DNA from: an uncultured Bacteroidota bacterium
GTDB taxonomy: Bacteria > Bacteroidota > Bacteroidia > UKL13-3
Length of the DNA: 15,004 nucleotides
Direction: 5' to 3'
Assembly (NCBI GenBank): GCA_903907885.1
Contig: CAIVPY010000259.1
Location: forward strand, 1 to 15,004
Positions 1 to 5,584 of this stretch are shown here, in pieces; position 1 is the stretch's first letter; each line of letters starts with the position of its first letter. The notes beneath the pieces were generated by a model that was not told the DNA's origin, made no database searches, and saw only the letters and a list, made by a program, of their open reading frames with translations. The translations under genes were made by a program, and so were the position numbers.

Positions 1-325
1 ATAACCTATGGTAACCATCTGCTATAATAACTTTGCCGTTTATTGAATCTCTAAACAATAAAATGGGCGAAAGGCTAATTTCGTTGTTTATCTTTTTAAG
101 GTCTTTCTTCACCCGTTTGTTGCTAATACCTAATAGCGATAGGCTACTAGCTCTAAATATATCTTTGGATTTAAACTCAACTACGGTTGCTTTTTCAAGT
201 TTTTTAACAAACAACTTGGCTTGTGTTTCATCGTATATTAAACTTAAATAAGACACAGCAGCTGTGTAATCATGCTCTTCGGGCAAGGGCAACCATTTGA
301 TGTTTTTTTTGATTTTAGTTTTCAT
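1..325 (-). CDS. ParB/sulfiredoxin-like small protein, N-terminal part (runs off left edge)
   Basis: An open frame starts with ATG at 325-323 on the minus strand and reads through to base 1 without a stop, giving 108 complete codons; the C-terminus lies outside the window. The N-terminus is lysine-rich, with a WLPLPEEHDY segment at residues 11-20. Residues 86-107 run from SPILL to VIIADGYHR. The D-G-Y-H-R at 103-107 resembles the DGxHR signature of the ParB/sulfiredoxin fold, and I recall short (about 120-residue) Bacteroidota and proteobacterial proteins of this layout, often labelled ParB-like nuclease or hypothetical. Only the fold suggestion is supported; there is no par locus here and the role is unknown. 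It lies head-out from the structured region to its right. A plus-strand open frame at 33-251 is its shadow. Confidence 0.72.
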   Translation of the reverse strand, partial: MKTKIKKNIKWLPLPEEHDYTAAVSYLSLIYDETQAKLFVKKLEKATVVEFKSKDIFRASSLSLLGISNKRVKKDLKKINNEISLSPILLFRDSINGKVIIADGYHRL

Positions 326-394
326 GTGTTCTTACTTAGATGTTGATTAATCGAGATTTATGAGTATTGTTTAATTATATTTGAAACGGCAATC

Positions 395-540
395 TAAGGA
401 GTGCCTCCACAAAAAGCAATGTAGTGTTTTACGCTATGTTGCTTTTCTATTTTATATGCTAGTTTGCCTGCGGTTGGTATTATCAACAACTGCTCCTTAT
501 ATGGTTGGTGACGCTGCGCTAAACACCAACCATAGGCAAA
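395..540 (+). repeat. Cluster of nested inverted repeats, possible structured RNA or dispersed palindromic element
   Basis: Several inverted repeats crowd into about 145 bases. (a) GGAG 398-401 pairs with CTCC 405-408. (b) 412-427 pairs with 431-446: read as plus-strand RNA all 16 pairs form, three of them G-U wobbles, around a 3-base loop; as minus-strand RNA the wobbles become A-C mismatches. (c) 463-478 pairs with 525-540 over 14 of 16 positions. (d) A perfect 11-bp arm, TATGGTTGGTG at 500-510 and CACCAACCATA at 524-534, competes with (c). (e) TAAGGAG 395-401 is complementary to CTCCTTA 493-499. A 69-codon open frame (381-590) crosses all of this, matches nothing I recognise and is not called. 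The rest of 326-670 shows no gene. Confidence 0.5.
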
Positions 541-589
541 GTGTCTGTAGGCTCAGGTTTGTAATTAAATTTAACAATTGGTATCTATA

Positions 590-630
590 GAAAAATATAG
601 AGGATGTTAGTGTTTTTTACAATATCCTCT
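590..630 (-). terminator. Candidate weak terminator of the 671-1123 gene
   Basis: AGAGGAT at 599-605 and ATCCTCT at 624-630 form a perfect 7-bp stem with an 18-base loop, about 40 bases beyond the stop of the minus-strand gene at 671-1123. On the minus strand the stem is followed by ATATTTTTCT, a short interrupted U tract. The large loop and short stem make this weak. Confidence 0.33.
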
Positions 631-670
631 GAATGTAACTAAATGCAAAAAACTATTGATTATTTTATAA

Positions 671-1123
671 TTAATTGCTCTTCTTATTATTTAATGACTT
701 GGCTATGCTTTTCATATGTTCCCTCATTATTCCATCCACATAAATAATGTCACCCAAACAAACTATACCAGCAGCAGTTAAAATGACAATTGGAATTGTT
801 GAATTACCATTTGATAAATTACCAGAACCAAAACCCACGGCTAAACCAGCTATTATAGCATTAATTGAAGCTATAATTCCAAGGTTATCTATTTTTTTTA
901 AATGATATTCTGCTTCATCATTTCCTTTAGAAAGACGCCTTATTTCACTCCATTTAACAGCTTTGTCGTTTTTAAAAAACTTTAGATTGTTTATTCCAGT
1001 TCGTTTTAGATAAATGGAATCATTCGAATAATTTTGAGAATATAAATTAAATAATGAAAAGCAAAGTATTATTAAAACCAGAAAATAGCGGCCATTAAAA
1101 GATAAATCGAAATTAGTTTTCAT
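671..1123 (-). CDS. Small exported/membrane protein of unknown function
   Basis: A 150-residue protein starting at ATG 1123-1121, with an A/T-rich leader. Residues 1-30 look like a Sec signal peptide: a short polar start, a hydrophobic FLVLIILCFSLF core, then LYSQ before a likely cleavage. A lysine-rich polar stretch (about 40-78) follows, then two hydrophobic segments at about 81-100 (glycine/alanine-rich) and 108-130, separated by a Gly/Asn/Ser loop, and a basic tail ending NNKKSN. I do not recognise the family with certainty; signal peptide plus glycine-rich hydrophobic pair is a common layout among uncharacterised small Bacteroidota proteins. It is a single gene on the minus strand, divergent from the large secreted protein. 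No function can be given. Confidence 0.68.
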   Translation of the reverse strand: MKTNFDLSFNGRYFLVLIILCFSLFNLYSQNYSNDSIYLKRTGINNLKFFKNDKAVKWSEIRRLSKGNDEAEYHLKKIDNLGIIASINAIIAGLAVGFGSGNLSNGNSTIPIVILTAAGIVCLGDIIYVDGIMREHMKSIAKSLNNKKSN

Positions 1124-1524
1124 ATTGTTAAAATTTATTTGCTCAAGATAAATGAAATTAATAATAAAAAGACATTTGAATTAATATAAAATGATGATTC
1201 AAATTTGTAAACGCAAGAAATAAAAATTTGTTGCCATCAGCAAAAACATTTTGATGTCTAATGAAAATATTTTGTCAGCAAACAATAGGATTACATCAAA
1301 ATCTTGACAATAAATTTTAGTATTTAACATCAAAATGTTTCAAGTGTCAACTCGTCCAATCGAAACTCTTTTGCTTGCACCTTTTGTAATTAACATTGTT
1401 ATACTTTAAAACAATTTAATTCACGCTTTGCATTTTAATATTCAATAGCTTTTTTGTTTCTTATTGTTGTAACTTGCCCCTCGATAATTATAACGCCATT
1501 ATACATTTCAAAAAAATATTTCGT
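1124..1524. other. Divergent intergenic region with inverted repeat
   Basis: About 400 bases of A/T-rich sequence between two divergent genes. No gene or perfect TAnnTTTG promoter element was found in either direction. The notable content is a 14-bp perfect inverted repeat (1244-1257 and 1327-1340) and a third copy of its ACATCAAAAT core at 1293-1302. The 51 bases from TTG 1474 are in frame with the downstream gene and could be coding if that start is used. Confidence 0.6.
1244..1340. repeat. 14-bp inverted repeat with a third copy of its core
   Basis: AAACATTTTGATGT (1244-1257) is the exact reverse complement of ACATCAAAATGTTT (1327-1340). The 10-base core ACATCAAAAT recurs at 1293-1302, in the same orientation as the right arm and 34 bases before it. 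The arrangement suits a regulator binding several sites between divergent genes, or a long-loop cruciform; neither is shown. Confidence 0.45.
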
Positions 1525-4224
1525 GTGAATGTCAGAAGCAAATTATTATTTGTTTTGGTGATGTTATGCGTTACCCAAATGGCTAATGCTACCCATTATA
1601 GAGCGGGTGAAATAACCTATAAACAAATTGCCCAAAACACATATAGAATTTCGGTGTTTACCTATACCGACCAAACACAGGCAGCCAATCAATTTACGGG
1701 TAGTATAAAAATTGACTTTGGCGATTACCAAACGGCAGTTGTTATGCGTTCTAATATTGAGATTTTAAACAATGCTTTGCAACCTAACGACCCTGCATAT
1801 CCCGGATTTCCAGTACAAAGAAATACGTATGTTATAGACCATACGTATAAAGGTAATACCAGTTTTACCATCAGTATTATCGACCAAAATAGGGTAGGGG
1901 GAATTGTAAATTGTCCAGGAATCGAAACAGATAGATTCCCTTTTTATGTTGAAACCGTTTTAACAATGAATAGTGGATTAGGACTTAATCAATCTCCTAT
2001 TTTATCAGTACCGCCTATCGATCAGGGTTGTGTTGGTAGAACATTTACTCACAACCCGGGAGCCTATGACCCCGATGGAGATAGTTTGCGATACGAAATT
2101 CGTTCACCTCAGATTCAACATAATTTTTCGATACCTAAGTTTACAATTCCTATAGCTTCAAATATTTTTTCTATAGATGATGCTACAGGACAATTAACAT
2201 GGGATGCACCTAGCTATGTAGGAATATATAACATAGTTATCAGGATTTTTGAATACAGAAAGGGTATTTTGATTGGGTATGTGGATAGAGATATGCAGAT
2301 ATACATTACCACTTGTAATAACAATCCACCTAAGATGGCACAATTAGTTTCAACTTGTGTGGATGCTAAAGAATTATTGCAACAAAACATAACCACAACA
2401 GATATAGATGCATCCCAGAGGTTATCGGTTTCATATTTTGGAGGTCCATTTTTACAGCCCAATAGCCCTGCAAGCGTGTTGCCTAGTATTCCAAATGGCA
2501 ATTCTCCGCTTACCTTTCAGTTACAGTGGAGACCTGCATGCTCTTCTATTCGCTACCGACCATTTGAAGCTATATTTAAAGTGGCCGATAACGGAAATCC
2601 AACACCTTTGGTGGATATGAAATATTGGAATATTAAAGTGGTTGGACCTGCTCCAACAAATGTGAAAACAAAACTGGATAGCAATGGTATTATACTTACT
2701 TGGAATAGAGATACCTGTATTAGGGCTTCAGCTTATAAAATATTCAGAAAGACTGACACTTCAAGTTGGAATCCAGCTAAGTGCGAGACGGGTGTTCCAG
2801 CTTCAACAGGTTTTGTTTTGATAGATTCATTGCCAGGCCTAAACTCTACACGATATTTCGATAATGATTTTGGCAAAGGCTTAACACCATTGGTTATTTA
2901 TTGCTACAGAGTTACGGCCACTTATAATCCAGCGAACGATCAAGGGGGTTTTGTTTATAACGAAGTAGCAGAAAGTTATGCTAGCACCGAGGTGTGTAAT
3001 ATAATACAGCGCACTAAACCTGTTATAACCAATGTGAGTGTCCAAAAAACTTCGATTGCCAAAGGAGTCATCTTTTTACGTTGGTTGAAACCCATTTCTC
3101 TTGATAGCACCCTGTATCCTGCACCTTATCAATATAGAATTAAAAGAAGTTCAAATGGAGTTTCATCGTTTAGTAATTTATCTCAGGTGTTCACTTTTAA
3201 TTCATTTTCATCTTTGTCTGATACCAGTTTGATTGATAGTAATATTAATACCAGTTTCAATCAATACTATTATAAGGTTGAAATATATTGTACCAAAAAT
3301 AATGCCTTCAAATTTGTTGAAGAGAGTGTTTATGCATCATCTATAAAAGCAATTGTTAATAATACTGATAAGCGCATCAACCTTAGCTGGTCGGTAGATG
3401 TACCTTGGATTAATGAAGCATATACTATATATCGAAAAATGCCTTCCTCATCCATATTTGATTCGTTAACTACAGTTAGCAAAACAAATTATAGCGACAT
3501 AAATTTGATAAATGGACAAGAGTATTGTTACTATATTAAAAGCATCGGACATTATAAACAAATATTATATCCTGAGATTTTAATTAATAATTCTCAAATT
3601 ATTTGTGGCATTCCTTTAGATACCATTCCCCCTTGCCCACCACCTATGTCGTTAGTTTCACCTTGCGAAAATACTTCTATTTCATCTGTAGCAATAAACT
3701 GGCAATATCCTTTGAGCTGCGGTGGTGATATCAAAAATTTTAAAATATATTATAGTGAGAATAAACATACACCATTAGTGTTAATTGCAGATAACTTAGA
3801 TAAAAATAGTACTACATATACCGATACGAGTGAAAGGGTCAAGTTATCAATTGCAGGCTGTTATGTGCTAACAGCTATAGATACCAATGGAAACGAAAGT
3901 AGTTTACTGAACAAGCTTTGTATAGATAATTGCCCATATTATACATTGCCGAATGTGTTTTCTCCCGATGGAGATAACATAAATTCAGTCTTTAAGCCCT
4001 TTCCATATCGCTTTGTTGATAAAATTGATATGGTGATTTATAACCGTTGGGGTCAAGAAGTTTTTATCACCAGCAATCCTGAAATAAATTGGAATGGTAA
4101 AGACCAAACATCAGGTAAAGAATTGAGTGATGGGGTATATTTTTATATTTGTGATGTGTATGAACGATACCTTAATGGATCTAGAAAACACAGTATTCAC
4201 GGTTCGGTAACTATTATTAGATAA
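1525..4224 (+). CDS. Type IX-secreted multidomain surface protein with CHU_C C-terminal domain
   Basis: A large extracellular protein (899 residues from this start) exported by Sec and then by the type IX system. The frame has no suitable ATG: it opens at TTG 1474 (916 residues), but I prefer GTG 1525. That start has an A-rich leader and gives a compact 22-residue signal peptide (basic NVRSK, hydrophobic core, ANA before THYRAGEI). Residues 23-155 carry the HYRAGEI domain seen at the start of many secreted Bacteroidota proteins. Next is a cadherin/Ig-like domain with YDPDGDSLRYEI near 182-192, then about four fibronectin III-like repeats (roughly 375-493, 499-608, 613-703, 718-808). The last ~90 residues are a clear gliding-motility-associated (CHU_C) domain, with LPNVFSPDGDNIN, YNRWGQEVF, WNGKD, LSDGVYFY and a final GSVTIIR. 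No catalytic domain is visible; adhesion or surface structure is an inference. Confidence 0.9.
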   Translation: MNVRSKLLFVLVMLCVTQMANATHYRAGEITYKQIAQNTYRISVFTYTDQTQAANQFTGSIKIDFGDYQTAVVMRSNIEILNNALQPNDPAYPGFPVQRNTYVIDHTYKGNTSFTISIIDQNRVGGIVNCPGIETDRFPFYVETVLTMNSGLGLNQSPILSVPPIDQGCVGRTFTHNPGAYDPDGDSLRYEIRSPQIQHNFSIPKFTIPIASNIFSIDDATGQLTWDAPSYVGIYNIVIRIFEYRKGILIGYVDRDMQIYITTCNNNPPKMAQLVSTCVDAKELLQQNITTTDIDASQRLSVSYFGGPFLQPNSPASVLPSIPNGNSPLTFQLQWRPACSSIRYRPFEAIFKVADNGNPTPLVDMKYWNIKVVGPAPTNVKTKLDSNGIILTWNRDTCIRASAYKIFRKTDTSSWNPAKCETGVPASTGFVLIDSLPGLNSTRYFDNDFGKGLTPLVIYCYRVTATYNPANDQGGFVYNEVAESYASTEVCNIIQRTKPVITNVSVQKTSIAKGVIFLRWLKPISLDSTLYPAPYQYRIKRSSNGVSSFSNLSQVFTFNSFSSLSDTSLIDSNINTSFNQYYYKVEIYCTKNNAFKFVEESVYASSIKAIVNNTDKRINLSWSVDVPWINEAYTIYRKMPSSSIFDSLTTVSKTNYSDINLINGQEYCYYIKSIGHYKQILYPEILINNSQIICGIPLDTIPPCPPPMSLVSPCENTSISSVAINWQYPLSCGGDIKNFKIYYSENKHTPLVLIADNLDKNSTTYTDTSERVKLSIAGCYVLTAIDTNGNESSLLNKLCIDNCPYYTLPNVFSPDGDNINSVFKPFPYRFVDKIDMVIYNRWGQEVFITSNPEINWNGKDQTSGKELSDGVYFYICDVYERYLNGSRKHSIHGSVTIIR

Positions 4225-4227
4225 TTC

Positions 4228-4815
4228 ATGTTTACAGGAATAATTGAAACAATGGCAACTCTTGTTGCTAAAGATAATGAAGGTAGCAATATCCATTTTT
4301 GGTTTTCGTCAGACATTTTAAAAGAATTGAAAATTGACCAAAGTGTAGCTCACAATGGGGTTTGTTTAACCGTGGTCGATATTTTAACAGATAGATATAA
4401 AGTAACTGCAATTGCTGAAACATTAAATCGAACAAACTTAGGAGGTATTGAAATAGGTAATTTAGTTAATTTGGAGCGTTGCATGCCCTCTAATGGCAGA
4501 TTTGATGGTCATATTGTACAAGGACATGTAGATGATGTGGCTACTTGCCAAACTGTTGAAGATATGAACGGAAGTTGGAGTTATGTTTTTAAACTAGCTG
4601 ATGATAAACAACAAAAATTGATAGTACAAAAAGGCTCAATTTGTATCAATGGTGTGAGTCTAACAGTTGTTGATTGTGAGCAAGATTGGTTTAGTGTAGC
4701 TATCATACCTTACACACACGAACACACCAATTTTATATTTATTCAAAGAAATTCAAAAGTTAATATTGAATTTGATATCGTAGGTAAATACATATTAAAA
4801 CACCTAGAGAAATAA
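4228..4815 (+). CDS. ribE: Riboflavin synthase, alpha chain
   Basis: Cytosolic trimeric enzyme that dismutates two 6,7-dimethyl-8-ribityllumazine molecules into riboflavin and a pyrimidinedione, the last step of riboflavin synthesis. At 195 residues it has the usual length. It shows the two tandem lumazine-binding domains: the first opens with MFTGIIE and has NGVCLTV at 43-49, including the conserved cysteine at 46; the second begins after RFDGHIVQGHVD (91-102) and has NGVSLTV at 141-147, IPYTHEHTNF at 160-169 and VNIEFDIVGKY at 178-188. The ATG lies 3 bases after the stop of the secreted-protein gene, so translation may be coupled or the transcript shared, although the two products have no evident link. 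No FMN-riboswitch-like structure was seen upstream, where the sequence is coding. Confidence 0.97.
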   Translation: MFTGIIETMATLVAKDNEGSNIHFWFSSDILKELKIDQSVAHNGVCLTVVDILTDRYKVTAIAETLNRTNLGGIEIGNLVNLERCMPSNGRFDGHIVQGHVDDVATCQTVEDMNGSWSYVFKLADDKQQKLIVQKGSICINGVSLTVVDCEQDWFSVAIIPYTHEHTNFIFIQRNSKVNIEFDIVGKYILKHLEK

Positions 4816-4840
4816 TCCAATTTGGTTTTAATAATCTTGA

Positions 4841-4854
4841 TTGAATTTGCTCAA
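4841..4854. promoter_or_regulatory. Possible FNR/FixK-type box (TTGA-N6-TCAA)
   Basis: TTGAATTTGCTCAA has the half-sites and spacing of the CRP/FNR-family anaerobic box (TTGA, six bases, TCAA). It lies upstream of an oxidase operon of a type often controlled by such regulators. However, it is about 270 bases before the rrf2 start, with no clear promoter at the expected distance, and an 8-base match in A/T-rich DNA can be chance. Confidence 0.25.
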
Positions 4855-5060
4855 AATAGAAAATTATTGAAATTAGTACTAATTTATCCTCTGCTTATTT
4901 CCAAGATCACCAAATGATAGGAAAAAATCTTTTGCATTATAGAAGGTAAACTGCATTGTAATATTTGTGCCATTTTATTCCTGGTATTTAGTTTGTACTG
5001 TAAAAAAGCTGAGTAGTTGCTTATTTATTGTTCATAAAATCAAGCAATTATAACTATATT

Positions 5061-5092
5061 AATAATAAAAGATAAAAAGGTCTTTTATTATT
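5061..5092. promoter_or_regulatory. Palindrome, candidate operator of the rrf2/cco promoter
   Basis: AATAATAAAAGA (5061-5072) and TCTTTTATTATT (5081-5092) are perfect 12-bp inverted arms around the 8-base centre TAAAAAGG. The element ends 12 bases before the TAnnTTTG box, so it covers the -33 region where a repressor would block polymerase. Rrf2 proteins often bind dyad sites at their own promoters; binding here is an inference. Confidence 0.45.
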
Positions 5093-5104
5093 TAATTAAC
5101 TTTT

Positions 5105-5112
5105 TATTTTTG
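5105..5112 (+). promoter_or_regulatory. Candidate -7 promoter element for rrf2/cco operon
   Basis: TATTTTTG matches the Bacteroidota -7 consensus TAnnTTTG exactly. No clear TTTG stands at the -33 position, where the palindrome lies instead. A start a few bases downstream would give a leader of only about 8-10 bases before the ATG at 5126, so the mRNA may be nearly leaderless. Confidence 0.42.
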
Positions 5113-5125
5113 AAAAAAATTAAAA

Positions 5126-5572
5126 ATGCTTTCTCAAGCTTGCAAATATGCGATAAGAGCTATGTTTTTGTTAGCTCAACGAAAAATAGAGGGTGGCTAT
5201 GTTGGAATTAAAGACATTGCCGAAAGTTTAGGAGCTCCTCAACATTTTATCGCAAAAATATTACAAGTTTTAACTAAAAAGGGTTTTTTGATTTCGGCAA
5301 AAGGTCCCAACGGAGGTTTTAGGCTTTCAGAAGTACAAGAAAATATTTCATTACTTGACATTGTGTTAGCAATAGATGGTAATAAAATTACTACTTCATG
5401 TTGGTTGGGTTTGAATGATTGTTCTGAAAAAACACCTTGTCCCGTACATTTTGAGTATAAGGTAATAAAAAAGCAAATTACAGCGATGTTATCTTCTACA
5501 AAGGTATCGGACTATAATGACGAGCTTAGTATAAGTAAAATGTTTTTAAAGAATAATAAAGGTATAAATTGA
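5126..5572 (+). CDS. Rrf2-family transcriptional regulator with Fe-S cysteine motif (IscR/NsrR-like)
   Basis: A 148-residue DNA-binding protein. The N-terminal winged helix-turn-helix begins MLSQACKYAIRAM, and residues 26-66 hold the recognition region (VGIKDIAESL), followed by KGPNGGFRL in the wing, typical of Rrf2 proteins. Three cysteines, C92, C99 and C105, with H108 nearby, match the cluster-ligand spacing of IscR and NsrR, which hold 2Fe-2S or 4Fe-4S clusters and respond to cluster status, oxidants or nitric oxide. It is the first gene of the cbb3 cluster, 12 bases ahead of ccoI, so it probably controls that operon and itself through the palindrome at 5061-5092. Which signal it senses cannot be read from sequence. 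Family call is firm; ligand and targets are inferred. Confidence 0.92.
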   Translation: MLSQACKYAIRAMFLLAQRKIEGGYVGIKDIAESLGAPQHFIAKILQVLTKKGFLISAKGPNGGFRLSEVQENISLLDIVLAIDGNKITTSCWLGLNDCSEKTPCPVHFEYKVIKKQITAMLSSTKVSDYNDELSISKMFLKNNKGIN

Positions 5573-5584
5573 AATAGTATTTTA

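Larger units (their letters stand above)
4816..5125. other. Intergenic region upstream of the rrf2/cco operon
   Basis: 310 bases of A/T-rich, stop-rich sequence without a gene. It holds an FNR/FixK-like half-site pair (4841-4854), a 12-bp-arm palindrome (5061-5092) and a TAnnTTTG promoter element (5105-5112). No convincing terminator follows ribE. Confidence 0.6.

Noticed and set aside
381..590. 69-codon plus-strand open frame
   Set aside because: It crosses all the inverted repeats at 395-540, has no recognisable domain and no convincing leader; its hydrophobic stretch comes from the T-rich repeat sequence.
2214..2501. Minus-strand open frame inside the secreted-protein gene
   Set aside because: Antisense to a well-supported domain-rich frame, with no family match or start context; a shadow.
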